NCBI GenBank assembly: GCA_002316275.1
Contig: DCDE01000013.1
Coordinates: forward strand, 1 to 64,000
Reading direction: 5' to 3'
Length of the DNA: 64,000 bases
Source: Caldifarciminota bacterium UBA1063
GTDB lineage: Bacteria > Hydrothermota > Hydrothermia > UBA1063
Of this stretch, positions 26,338 through 34,997 are shown one piece after another (the first letter of the stretch is position 1; each line of letters opens with the position of its first letter). Below the pieces are notes generated by a model. The model searched no databases and was not told the origin of the DNA. It was given only the letters and a program-made list of their open reading frames with translations. Position numbers and translations under genes: made by a program.

Positions 26338-28020
26338 CTACCTTGCAAACTTAGATGCCAACTCTTCGAGGGAGATAAAGTATATAGTAGGTCTCCCATG
26401 TGGGCAATGGAATGGGGCCTCCGTTGTAAATAATTCGTCAACGAGCTCTGCCATCTCCTCTTTTGAAAGAGGATCCCCAAATTTTACTGCAGCTTTACAA
26501 GCCACGGTCTTCAGGAATGTATCGAGTTGGTTAGGCAAACCTGAAGAGTCCTCCAGGGAATCAATTAAATCCTTTAGCTCTTCGCGCGAAACCCTTTTTA
26601 ATATAGAGGGTACCTTATCAACAACAAGTGAGCTTTCACTAAGGAAACGAAACTCAAAACCAAAGGATGAAAATATCTCTGAATACTCAGTGAATAACTC
26701 TCTCTCACGACTTGACAATTCAAGAAGGACAGGAAACATCAAGCCCTGATTAGAAAACTTTTTCTTCTTCAATTTATCATAAATAACCCGTTCGTGCGCA
26801 GCATGTTGATCTATGATCATAACCCCACTTGCAGTCTGGACTAATATATAACTATTATGAGCTTGCCATATTCCAGGAACCGGATGCTTCTCCTCTTCCC
26901 GATCTAGAGTTTTATAAGCCGATAGATCTGATATTTCACCAAACTCAAGCTGTTTTGTGATTTGGCTTGTCGTCTTGTCGTTTACCAATTTAAGTGGTAC
27001 TTGGAAAACATTTTCAATTGAAGAACCAAGGTCATGCTGATATTTTGCAATTCTTTCGCTGACTACTCTAAAGATCTTTTCGTTGAGCCTTACGTACGGT
27101 GCAATTTTTACCTCCCTCTTTTGCGGATGTATGTTAAAATCCACAAACTCAGGTTTAACTTGAATTCTAATAATAAACGAAGGGTGCTGCCGTGGATGAT
27201 CGTAAGCCCTGTAAAACACTTTTCTAATCTGATCTTTTTTCACCTTTCTACCGTTAATAAGAACTATTTGCTCGGCCATTTTATTGGAGAGTCTATCTGG
27301 TTTTTCACAGAAACCAGTTACTTCAACGTAATCATCTCCATAACTAAAAAACAACAATCTTTCAATAAAATCGCGCCCATATATCGCCATCACGGTGCTT
27401 GCAAAATCCCCTTTCGGAAGGTCTAATTTCTTCCTTTCGTCATCATACAACACAAACTCTACACCATTATGCCATAGCGCATATGATATTACTTCAGAGA
27501 AAACATATTTTCCCTCTTCTCTCTTAGACATCAAGAACTTTCTTCGGACAGGCACGTTAAAGAAAAGGTCGCGCACAATTACCGAAGTCCCCTTCTTATG
27601 GGGTGTAGGCTTACAGTCTTTGAGTTTACCGGCTTCAAATTCACATTCCCAACCATTCTCAATGGACTCATCCTGGCATGATTTTATCGTTAGCTGCGAA
27701 ACCTGTGAAATAGCATATAAAGCCTCGCCACGGAACCCAAGGGTATTGAGATTTTTCAAATCGTCGAATGAAGTTATCTTACTTGTGGTAAAATGTTGAA
27801 CTGCTAATGTAATTTCTTCTTTAGATAATCCACAACCATTGTCAACAACTTCTATTGAGTCAATCCCTCCTCCTGTTATTCGGATAACAATGGAATCTGC
27901 TCCTGCATCCAGACTGTTTTCAATTAGTTCTCTAACACAGGAAGCCGGATTCTCGATCACTTCCCCCGCTGAAATCTTTTTTATTACATCATCACTTAAT
28001 CTCTTTATCACCCTTACCAC
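26338..28020 (-). CDS. mutL: DNA mismatch repair protein MutL (endonuclease type)
   Basis: A 560-residue GHKL ATPase. The N-terminal motifs are AGEVIENPASCVRELIENSLDAG, DNGCGLSKEEI and TLGFRGEAL. The C-terminal dimerisation domain has DQHAAHERVIYD, ACKAAVKFGD and CPHGRPT, the signature of MutL proteins with metal-dependent nicking activity. The last acid of the DQHA motif is Asp where Glu is usual. MutS is not in the window. The GTG start overlaps the end of hprK by 29 bases; a second in-frame GTG nine bases downstream is also possible. Confidence 0.94.
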   Translation of the reverse strand: MVRVIKRLSDDVIKKISAGEVIENPASCVRELIENSLDAGADSIVIRITGGGIDSIEVVDNGCGLSKEEITLAVQHFTTSKITSFDDLKNLNTLGFRGEALYAISQVSQLTIKSCQDESIENGWECEFEAGKLKDCKPTPHKKGTSVIVRDLFFNVPVRRKFLMSKREEGKYVFSEVISYALWHNGVEFVLYDDERKKLDLPKGDFASTVMAIYGRDFIERLLFFSYGDDYVEVTGFCEKPDRLSNKMAEQIVLINGRKVKKDQIRKVFYRAYDHPRQHPSFIIRIQVKPEFVDFNIHPQKREVKIAPYVRLNEKIFRVVSERIAKYQHDLGSSIENVFQVPLKLVNDKTTSQITKQLEFGEISDLSAYKTLDREEEKHPVPGIWQAHNSYILVQTASGVMIIDQHAAHERVIYDKLKKKKFSNQGLMFPVLLELSSRERELFTEYSEIFSSFGFEFRFLSESSLVVDKVPSILKRVSREELKDLIDSLEDSSGLPNQLDTFLKTVACKAAVKFGDPLSKEEMAELVDELFTTEAPFHCPHGRPTIYFISLEELASKFAR

Positions 28021-28960
28021 CTAATACGCTGTCAATTATGCTTTTAGTATTAAACCCAAATTTTCTTAACTTTATTGTCAAAACTATGGTTTCTATCGTA
28101 GACACAGTTAAAGCTTTCTCCTTTACAGGTAGTCTTACAAAGTTGACTTTTTTTTGAAGCAGCTCGCCCTTTTCCAGCATACCCCTTTCATTCCTTGACT
28201 TATCGTTACCTTCCATAAGTTCAACGACCACAGACAATGTCGTTTTGTCCCTAACCCTCCCAGGCCCATAAGTCATCAAAAGATCGATAATTCCAGCCCC
28301 TCGCAATTCAAGAAAATATCGAAATTTCCTCTCGGGAGTCCCCGATGTAAGAGTTAGAGTTCCAAAAGGGAAAGAGATTACTTTAATTAAATCATCGGCA
28401 ACAAAGGAATGCCCACGTCGCATCAATTCAAGCACGATCTCAGATTTACCGGAGCCGGACGGCCCTGTGATTAACACACCTTCTCCAAACACCTCTGCAG
28501 CACTTCCATGCAGCAATGCAAAAGGAGAAAATTTGAATGAAAGATATGAATTTAAAGTAGACCAGAAATTTGTAATTGGTACATCAGAACACAAGATTGG
28601 GACCCTCGAAGACAGTCTTTCCAAGAGTAAAGGAAGCTCCCCTCTGATACCTTCAGTAATTACAATTCCGCCCAGTTGTGACCAATCCACTGCGTCAATT
28701 TTTGACTCAAAGTCCTGGGGAGGAATTCCCTTTAAGTTTTGTATTTCTTCCTTAGAAATTACATACAGCTTTCCTCTCGAATTTAAACCACATGATGACA
28801 AAACACAAGAGAAACTTCCCACGCGTTGATTTAGTATCTTCGTAGATTGAAACTCCTCTTTCTCGTTAACAAAAGAAAGCCTCAGTTCTTCACCTATTTC
28901 TTTAAAAAGAGTTGAAATAAGAATGTAATCAGGCTCTTCTATCTTTAAGCTTTTTCTCAT
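27992..28960 (-). CDS. hprK: HPr kinase/phosphorylase
   Basis: A 322-residue enzyme that phosphorylates or dephosphorylates the regulatory Ser of HPr. The N-terminal domain is followed by the P-loop kinase domain (EGVLITGPSGSGKSEIVLELMRRG), with ADDLIKV and the HPrK signature LELRGAGIIDLL near residue 215. Together with HPr (8335-8601) it forms the known HprK-HPr pair. The start overlaps the end of hpf by 32 bases and has no Shine-Dalgarno sequence, so its translation may depend on hpf translation. Confidence 0.94.
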   Translation of the reverse strand: MRKSLKIEEPDYILISTLFKEIGEELRLSFVNEKEEFQSTKILNQRVGSFSCVLSSCGLNSRGKLYVISKEEIQNLKGIPPQDFESKIDAVDWSQLGGIVITEGIRGELPLLLERLSSRVPILCSDVPITNFWSTLNSYLSFKFSPFALLHGSAAEVFGEGVLITGPSGSGKSEIVLELMRRGHSFVADDLIKVISFPFGTLTLTSGTPERKFRYFLELRGAGIIDLLMTYGPGRVRDKTTLSVVVELMEGNDKSRNERGMLEKGELLQKKVNFVRLPVKEKALTVSTIETIVLTIKLRKFGFNTKSIIDSVLGGKGDKEIK

Positions 28961-29222
28961 ATTTAACCAGCTGCTGTTTAATGCGATCCTTTAATGCATC
29001 AATTAAAATATAAGGGTCCTTTTCTGTAGACTTTGCTGTAAGGGTCTGACCCTTTACTTTTACAACTAATGTTCCCGAATACATACTTCTTTGCTCCTCC
29101 ATTGTAAGATCAGCACTGATAATATATTCTTCAAACTTGTTCAGAACTTTCATTCTTTTATCTATGTACTCTTTCAGTGCACCAGTGATTTCAAAGTTTT
29201 TCACGGTTATATTTACGTTCAT
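28929..29222 (-). CDS. hpf: ribosome hibernation-promoting factor, short form
   Basis: A 97-residue RaiA/HPF beta-alpha-beta protein (VNITVKNFEITGALKEYIDKRM, then LTMEEQRSMYSGTLVVKVKGQTL). The lack of the C-terminal extension makes it the short form. It binds the 30S subunit and inactivates ribosomes in resting cells. The start follows AAGGAGG. In many proteobacteria hpf sits next to PTS-Ntr and hprK-like genes, and the same association with hprK is seen here. Confidence 0.93.
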   Translation of the reverse strand: MNVNITVKNFEITGALKEYIDKRMKVLNKFEEYIISADLTMEEQRSMYSGTLVVKVKGQTLTAKSTEKDPYILIDALKDRIKQQLVKYEKKLKDRRA

Positions 29223-29251
29223 CTAAACCTCCTTTAGGTTGCATAAAGAGT

Positions 29252-31180
29252 TTATTCCCTCCCACTTAAAATATCAAAGATATCCCTTCCAACAGACTCC
29301 GGCGCAAGGTTATACATCCCATAAAGTTCCTCTGATGCCCCGGATTTAGCGTAACCAGAAAGGCCAAATTTATAAAGCTCAACTGGTATTTTGCTGGAAA
29401 GATAAAAATCCGCAAGGATTGCGCCGAGACCTGTATTTATATTGTGATCTTCATATACAAATATGGGCTTACTTACGATATATTTACTCCTTAGGACGCC
29501 ACTATCCAAGTAAAAAGGCGACGAAACGTTAATAACGTTAACGTAAATCCCGTATTCAGTCAAATAATTGTAAACTTCAATAGCTTTGTAACAAGTTGCG
29601 CCATATGCAATAATAGAACCAGCATCGCCACGTCTTAAAACATCTGATGATCCATACTCAAACTCGTAATGCTCTTCAAAGAATGGCTTTCCCTCAATAT
29701 CTGCTAATATCGGCCAGTTTGAGCGACCAACAGCTAAAACATAGTTGCCATAATTAGACATTATATAATTAAAAGCCTTCTGCGCCTGATTAGCATCAGC
29801 TGGAATTATCAGTTTATATGAAAAAAGATTTCTCAAAACTCCAATATAATCGATGCAATGATGAGTCTTACCATCTTCACCAACATCGATACCAATATGG
29901 GAAATTAAAAGTTTTAAGTTCGTGTAATTGATATCATTGAGCCTATGTTGATTATAAGTTTCGTCAACACCAAAAACACCAAAGTCTCCAAATACAGAAA
30001 TTATGCCGTTAATACTTAGAGCTCCGGCGACTGTTGCTGTGGAGTGTTCCTGTACACCGTTTTCAAAGAAATTAGAAGCAAATTCTTTCTTAAATTCGAG
30101 AAATCTTAATGATTCAGCGAGGTCACAATCAAAAACTGCAATTGGGGAACCCTTATCAGAACTAAGGTTTGCCCTACCCCAACGGGTGAGTTGATTGCCC
30201 ACAGCAACTCTCGTTGCAACTTCTTCATCCACTGAGTGAACAACTGTCTTTGGGATTGAAACTATTGGATGATGTACAAGATTCCTCTTGAATACTGGGA
30301 AAGCAGCTTTATTTCTTTTTTCAATATAAAAATCAAGGTCATCTTCAATACCCAGTTCCATCAATGCTCTCCTACACTCTTCCTTGCTAAGCGGCTTCCC
30401 GTGGTAGGCTTCAACATTTTCCATGAAAGAAACGCCCTTACCCATTATAGTATGTGCAAGAATACACACAGGAGAATCTACATTCTCTACTGCTTCCCGA
30501 ATAGCTCTATAGATTTGCGAGTAGTCATGTCCGTTAATTTCGATTACCTTCCATCCGTCGGATTCATAATTTTGTTTAATGTTAACTGGCATTACCTCTT
30601 GAACGTTACCAGAGATCTGTTTATTGTTATAATCAATCAAGATGGTAATATTGTTCAATTCATACTTCTTTGCAATTCTGCGGGATTCAGCTACCTGCCC
30701 TTTTGCCTGCTCCGCATCACTCATTATAACAAAAACATGATTATCTCTTTTTAAAATTTTTGACGCAAGAGCAAATCCGACTCCTGCTGACAGGCCCTGT
30801 CCAAGATTACCTGTCGTCCACTCCACTCCGGGGATTTCCCTTTCTACATGACCTTCAAAAGGAGAACCAGCCTTCCGGAAATATGCAATTGCATCATCCA
30901 CGTCAAAAAAACCTAATCTTCCAAGAACAGCGTATACTCCCGGTGATGTATGGCCATGGGAAACTACAATCCTATCTCTCCCATCCCAATCAGGCTCATC
31001 CGGCCTGACTTGGGCGAACTTCCAAACCACTAAATATAAGTCACACGATGACATTGACCCTCCGGGGTGCCCAGACCTGGCGACAGTAGTCATTTTTAAT
31101 ATATCCCCTCTTACAAGTCTCCCAAGAACTTTGAATTCTTGAAGTTCTTCAGCTGTTAACTGCGGGTTTACAAATGACAT
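29252..31180 (-). CDS. tkt: transketolase
   Basis: A 642-residue thiamin-diphosphate enzyme of the pentose phosphate pathway. The pyrophosphate-binding domain includes HGHTSPGVYAVLGRLGF, EWTTGNLGQGLSAGVGFAL and the ThDP/metal region IMSDAEQAKGQ...LIDYNN. The usual GDG is replaced by SDA while the metal-binding Asp is kept. The Pyr domain and the C-terminal domain follow (EHSTATVAGALSINGI, GKTHHCIDYIG). I choose ATG 31180 because AAAGGAG lies just upstream; a TTG at 31198 is in frame. A TATAAT lies about 30 bases upstream with a weak -35. Confidence 0.9.
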   Translation of the reverse strand: MSFVNPQLTAEELQEFKVLGRLVRGDILKMTTVARSGHPGGSMSSCDLYLVVWKFAQVRPDEPDWDGRDRIVVSHGHTSPGVYAVLGRLGFFDVDDAIAYFRKAGSPFEGHVEREIPGVEWTTGNLGQGLSAGVGFALASKILKRDNHVFVIMSDAEQAKGQVAESRRIAKKYELNNITILIDYNNKQISGNVQEVMPVNIKQNYESDGWKVIEINGHDYSQIYRAIREAVENVDSPVCILAHTIMGKGVSFMENVEAYHGKPLSKEECRRALMELGIEDDLDFYIEKRNKAAFPVFKRNLVHHPIVSIPKTVVHSVDEEVATRVAVGNQLTRWGRANLSSDKGSPIAVFDCDLAESLRFLEFKKEFASNFFENGVQEHSTATVAGALSINGIISVFGDFGVFGVDETYNQHRLNDINYTNLKLLISHIGIDVGEDGKTHHCIDYIGVLRNLFSYKLIIPADANQAQKAFNYIMSNYGNYVLAVGRSNWPILADIEGKPFFEEHYEFEYGSSDVLRRGDAGSIIAYGATCYKAIEVYNYLTEYGIYVNVINVSSPFYLDSGVLRSKYIVSKPIFVYEDHNINTGLGAILADFYLSSKIPVELYKFGLSGYAKSGASEELYGMYNLAPESVGRDIFDILSGRE

Positions 31181-31309
31181 AACTACTCCTTTAGACAATA
31201 TTATAAACCAGTGAACTAAGAAAAGAAAAGTACAAAGCCTTGCGTAAATCCTTAATAATTATCGTCAGCACCTTATATAATCTTATTAATAGCAGAAAAA
31301 CAAGCTCAC

Positions 31310-31338
31310 TTGACTATATAAAAGGAAAGCCTTATACA
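31310..31338 (+). promoter_or_regulatory. promoter of DUF948-ytxH-gap-pgk operon (leaderless)
   Basis: TTGACT (31310-31315), 17 bases, TATACA (31333-31338), then 6 bases to ATG 31345. An overlapping TACAAT at 31335 would give 19 spacing. The promoter position rules out an in-frame upstream codon at 31240 as the start. Confidence 0.68.
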
Positions 31339-31344
31339 ATAAAT

Positions 31345-31665
31345 ATGACTACACTTATATATATATTAGTTTCGATTGCGTTAATAGTGCTAATATGTGT
31401 GTTTGTATACTTATTCATCATACTACTTCAACTTAATCAGAGCCTTAGAAAATTTAACACCCTATTAGATTCAGCTAATGCCCAGCTCCCGGAAATTATG
31501 GAAAATATTAGAATCGTGACACTAAAAGCAAAACTAATAAGTTCCAATGCAGAAAAGGGCTTCAAACAGCTTTCAAGGGCAGCCTCTTTCCTTTTCCCGT
31601 TTCCTTCGTTCTTAAAAATGTTTCGAGGCTTATTCAGAAAAAACAAGGAGGAAAAAAATGAGTGA
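31345..31665 (+). CDS. DUF948-like single-pass membrane protein
   Basis: A 106-residue protein with one N-terminal transmembrane helix (about residues 4-28) followed by an amphipathic, probably coiled-coil region and a basic C-terminus. It resembles DUF948 proteins, which are commonly found beside YtxH proteins, as here. No function is established for the family beyond cell-envelope and stress association. The start is fixed by the promoter at 31310-31338. It overlaps ytxH by 8 bases. Confidence 0.75.
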   Translation: MTTLIYILVSIALIVLICVFVYLFIILLQLNQSLRKFNTLLDSANAQLPEIMENIRIVTLKAKLISSNAEKGFKQLSRAASFLFPFPSFLKMFRGLFRKNKEEKNE

Positions 31666-31834
31666 AAAAAAAGAATGTGAGATGCTCCCATTCATTGGGG
31701 GTATAGTTGTAGGAGCACTGTTAGCCCTTGTTCTTACTCCAAATACAGGCAAGGAAAATCGCGAAAAAATTAAATCATACGCGAAGCAAGTATCCCAAAA
31801 TATAAAAAAGAAAATGGGAGAAGAAAAATCTTAG
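31658..31834 (+). CDS. YtxH-like small protein
   Basis: A 58-residue protein (MSEKKECEMLPFIGGIVVG at its start) with one hydrophobic helix containing GGIVVGALLALVLTP, followed by a Lys-rich tail (NREKIKSYAKQVSQNIKKK). This is the YtxH pattern: glycine-zipper helix, TP, then a basic helix. AAGGAGG lies 7 bases upstream of the ATG. It ends 26 bases before gap. Too short for most gene callers, but start, ribosome site and family pattern all agree. Confidence 0.82.
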   Translation: MSEKKECEMLPFIGGIVVGALLALVLTPNTGKENREKIKSYAKQVSQNIKKKMGEEKS

Positions 31835-31860
31835 ATTTCTAATATAAAAGGAGGATTCTC

Positions 31861-32856
31861 ATGGGTGCAAAAGTTGGAATAAATGGGTTTGGACGTATTG
31901 GCCGTCAAATTTTGAAAATAGGGTTTGAGAGAAAAGATATTGAGTTCGTGGCTGTAAACGACCTCGCCGACCCCGAGACGCTAGCAATACTTCTCAAATA
32001 CGATTCTGTGTTCGGACGGTACCCCAAGGAAGTTCGTGTTGAAGGAGATTATTTAATTGTAGACTCCAAAAAAATTAGAGTGTTCAAAGAAAAAGACCCT
32101 GCAAATATACCATGGCATGAACTTGGAACCGAAATAGTAGTCGAGTCTACAGGTCTTTTTACTAGCAAAGATAAGGCAGGTGTACATTTAAAAGGCTCTG
32201 TCAAGAAGGTTATTCTGTCCGCCCCTGCAAAGGGAGAAATCGATGCAACAATAGTAATGGGCGTAAATGAAAACATATATGACCCCGCAAGGCACCATAT
32301 TATCTCAAATGCATCATGCACAACCAATGCCTTTGCCCATATAGTTAAAGTTCTACATGATAACTTCAGAATCAAGCGTGGAGTTATGACCACAGTACAT
32401 GCATATACTAATGACCAGAAAATCCTCGATCAGCCCCACAAAGATGTTAGAAGGGCACGCGCGGCAGCTCTTTCAATTATCCCTACTTCTACAGGGGCTG
32501 CAAAAACTATATTCGAAATCTATCCAGAGTTACAGGGGAAGATTAAGGCACACGCCTTACGTGTACCTGTTTCAGATGTTTCTATTGTAGACTTTGCATG
32601 TGAAGTAGATAAGCCTACTTCTCTCGAATCAGTAAACGAGGCATTCAAAAAAGCCCAATCGAAATACGTCATGTATTGTGAGGAACCATTAGTTTCAATC
32701 GATTTTGTTGGTGACACCCATTCGGTAATATTTGACGCATCACTAACACAAGTTGTCGATGATACGCTTGTGAAAGTATATGGATGGTATGATAACGAAT
32801 GGGGATATTCGACGAGGTTAGTTGATTTAGTTGAATTTGTGGCACAAAAATTATGA
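31861..32856 (+). CDS. gap: glyceraldehyde-3-phosphate dehydrogenase, type I
   Basis: A 331-residue glycolytic enzyme. The Rossmann start is VGINGFGRIGRQILK, the catalytic Cys lies in SNASCTTNAFAHIVKVL and the paired His in the MTTVHAYTNDQ region. NDLADPETLAILLKYDSVFGR is typical of the NAD-dependent form. AAGGAGG precedes the ATG by 8 bases. The stop overlaps pgk by 4 bases. Confidence 0.97.
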   Translation: MGAKVGINGFGRIGRQILKIGFERKDIEFVAVNDLADPETLAILLKYDSVFGRYPKEVRVEGDYLIVDSKKIRVFKEKDPANIPWHELGTEIVVESTGLFTSKDKAGVHLKGSVKKVILSAPAKGEIDATIVMGVNENIYDPARHHIISNASCTTNAFAHIVKVLHDNFRIKRGVMTTVHAYTNDQKILDQPHKDVRRARAAALSIIPTSTGAAKTIFEIYPELQGKIKAHALRVPVSDVSIVDFACEVDKPTSLESVNEAFKKAQSKYVMYCEEPLVSIDFVGDTHSVIFDASLTQVVDDTLVKVYGWYDNEWGYSTRLVDLVEFVAQKL

Positions 32857-34046
32857 ATTACTCAAAGCTTTCTATTATTGATTTACCTGATAATACCTTT
32901 AAAGGTAAAAAGGTCTTCCTAAGAGTAGATTTCAACGTTCCAGTGAAGGACGGGAAAGTCATTGATGACATAAGAATAAGGAAAACAATTCCGACAATAA
33001 CTTATTTGCTTGACCGGGACGGCAAACTTATCGTTGCTTCTCACTTAGGAAGGCCAAAAGGTTCCAGAGACCCAAAGTACTCTTTAAGACCAGTAGCTGA
33101 AAAACTATCAGAATTACTCAAAAGTAGAGTAAACTTTGTAGACGACTGTGTTGGTGAAAAAGTAGAGAAAGCCGTTCGGGATCTTAAAGAAGGTGAATTA
33201 TTACTCTTAGAAAACCTGAGGTTTTATGAAGAAGAAGAAAAAAATGACCCCGAGTTTTCAAGAAAGTTAGCTTCAATGTGCGACATATATGTTAACGATG
33301 CTTTCGCCACTGCTCACAGAGCCCATGCCTCCACATACGGGATCGCACAGCACATTGAGTTACGCTTAGCAGGGATACTTATGAAGAAAGAGATCGATGC
33401 ACTCACTAAAGTAAGAGAAAATCCTGAACATCCCTTTGTTGTGCTACTTGGTGGGGCTAAGGTAAAGGACAAAGTTGGGCTTATCGAATACTTGCTACCT
33501 AAGGCTGACGCATTCCTAATAGGCGGTGGAATGGCTTACACCTTCTTATATGCCATGGACAAAAAAATTGGGAAATCTCTACTTGAAGAGGATTTAGTAG
33601 ATAAAGTGAAAGAATATATCTCAACGGAGAAAATTATTCTCCCTGAGGATCACGTAATTGCTGACAAGGTTTCTGCAGGTGCTAATTACAGGGCTGATAG
33701 GGAAATACCCGATGATATGATAGGTGTTGACATAGGCCCTATTACAATTCAGAGGTACGCTTCTCTCATACCAGATTCTGGCACCCTTTTTTGGAATGGT
33801 CCACTCGGTGTCATAGAAGTTGACGAGTTCTCGAAGGGAAGCACTGAAATCTGTAGAGCTATAGCTTACAAGACAAAACACGGGCTTTTCTCAGTCATAG
33901 GAGGTGGCGACACCTTAACAATACTGGAGAAAGCAAAACTGGACGAAGATGAATTTAGCCATGTTTCATCTGGTGGTGGAGCTACCCTTGAATACCTTGC
34001 TGGTATCGATTTACCCGGAATTAAAATTCTAAATGACAAAGGTTAA
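32853..34046 (+). CDS. pgk: phosphoglycerate kinase
   Basis: A 397-residue enzyme making ATP from 1,3-bisphosphoglycerate. The N-lobe has FLRVDFNVPVKDGK and ASHLGRPKG. The C-lobe has GGAKVKDKVGLIEYL and the nucleotide motif VIGGGDTLTILEKA, with SSGGGATLEYLAG near the end. It is a stand-alone kinase, not the fusion with triose phosphate isomerase known in Thermotoga. It ends 34 bases from the converging sigma-factor gene with no obvious terminator. Confidence 0.97.
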   Translation: MNYSKLSIIDLPDNTFKGKKVFLRVDFNVPVKDGKVIDDIRIRKTIPTITYLLDRDGKLIVASHLGRPKGSRDPKYSLRPVAEKLSELLKSRVNFVDDCVGEKVEKAVRDLKEGELLLLENLRFYEEEEKNDPEFSRKLASMCDIYVNDAFATAHRAHASTYGIAQHIELRLAGILMKKEIDALTKVRENPEHPFVVLLGGAKVKDKVGLIEYLLPKADAFLIGGGMAYTFLYAMDKKIGKSLLEEDLVDKVKEYISTEKIILPEDHVIADKVSAGANYRADREIPDDMIGVDIGPITIQRYASLIPDSGTLFWNGPLGVIEVDEFSKGSTEICRAIAYKTKHGLFSVIGGGDTLTILEKAKLDEDEFSHVSSGGGATLEYLAGIDLPGIKILNDKG

Positions 34047-34080
34047 CGACTGAATTTACGTCAATTTAAAGTATAGAAAA

Positions 34081-34956
34081 TTACTCTTGATAAAGTTCTT
34101 TAAAAAGTTCATTTGCCCTGTCACCATACTTTTCCCGTAGTCGCTTTAAAGCCCTATCTCGCAACTGGGAAACCCTTTGTTTACTAATCCCCAATTTATT
34201 TCCAATTTCCTCTAAAGTATGCTTCTTGCCATCCTCAAAACCAAAAGATAGTTTTATGATTTCAGCCTCCTTCTTGCTTAAAAAACTGAAAATTTCTTTG
34301 ATAAGCTGATTCATCTTAATTTCAGCATAATATTTTTCAGGTGAAGGAAGAGCTTTTTGCCCAATTATATCGATAAGTGCTTCTTTACTCTCATCTTCTT
34401 CATCCAACGCACGATCGAGGCTCTTTGAAGATAGAGACAAAGCTCTAAGTGCTCTAACCTCATGGGGTGAGAGCCCTACTTCGTTTGCTATGTCCTCATC
34501 GGTGGGATTTTTATTAGCTTTTATAATATAATCTCTTTCGGCACGCTTTATTTGTCGAATTTTTTTTACAACAGAATCAGGAAACTTAACATCACCAAGA
34601 TAATTCTTTAAAAACTTCACCATATAGTCTCTCGCCCAATACCATGCATATGAGAAGAGCCTATTGGATTTTGAAAAATCGAATTTTTTAATTGCTACTA
34701 ATATACCTCTGTTCCCCTCATTGACAAGATCAGGAACCACATCATACCCCAATTGGAAAATATTAGCAAAATATTTCGCCATTTCGAAGACTTGTGGGAG
34801 CAAGGCAACTACAAGTTTTTCTATAGCTTCCTTATCTCCTGCTTTAGCCCTTTTTATATACTCTCTCTCTTCCTCAGGAGAAATTTCCTTTGATATTTGT
34901 TCTATCTCTTTTAAGAGATATTCAAATGAACTATCAGATCTCTGTTTTTCCGCCAT
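34081..34956 (-). CDS. sigma-70 family RNA polymerase sigma factor
   Basis: A 291-residue sigma factor with regions 1.2-like, 2, 3 and 4 but no region 1.1. Region 2 contains DLVNEGNRGILVAIKKFD and FSYAWYWARDYMVKFL. Region 3 contains NPTDEDIANEVGLSPHEV. Region 4 has HTLEEIGNKLGISKQRVSQLRDRALKRL. In region 2.4 the usual Y-W-W-I-R-Q of primary sigmas is YWARDY, so -10 recognition may differ. It is therefore probably an alternative (group 2 or 3) sigma. It starts 27 bases after the GlmL-like gene and shows neither its own -35/-10 nor a ribosome site. Confidence 0.88.
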   Translation of the reverse strand: MAEKQRSDSSFEYLLKEIEQISKEISPEEEREYIKRAKAGDKEAIEKLVVALLPQVFEMAKYFANIFQLGYDVVPDLVNEGNRGILVAIKKFDFSKSNRLFSYAWYWARDYMVKFLKNYLGDVKFPDSVVKKIRQIKRAERDYIIKANKNPTDEDIANEVGLSPHEVRALRALSLSSKSLDRALDEEDESKEALIDIIGQKALPSPEKYYAEIKMNQLIKEIFSFLSKKEAEIIKLSFGFEDGKKHTLEEIGNKLGISKQRVSQLRDRALKRLREKYGDRANELFKELYQE

Positions 34957-34977
34957 TAAAAGACAAGTTATATTAAT

Positions 34978-34997
34978 AGCTGCTTATTTCAGCAGCT
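34978..34997. repeat. 7-bp hairpin across the stop codon of the GlmL-like gene
   Basis: AGCTGCT-TATTTC-AGCAGCT is a perfect inverted repeat with a 6-base loop. It spans the minus-strand stop codon. On the minus strand no T-run follows, so it is not a standard terminator; on the plus strand TTTT follows but no plus gene ends here. Confidence 0.45.

Noticed and set aside
26331..26480. N-terminal extension of the nucleoside kinase opening at 26480
   Set aside because: It would overlap mutL by 143 bases; ATG 26330 has an upstream AGGTGG and lies just after the mutL stop.
34978..34997. Intrinsic terminator at the GlmL-like/sigma junction
   Set aside because: On the transcribed minus strand no T-run follows the 7-bp stem; I list it only as an inverted repeat.
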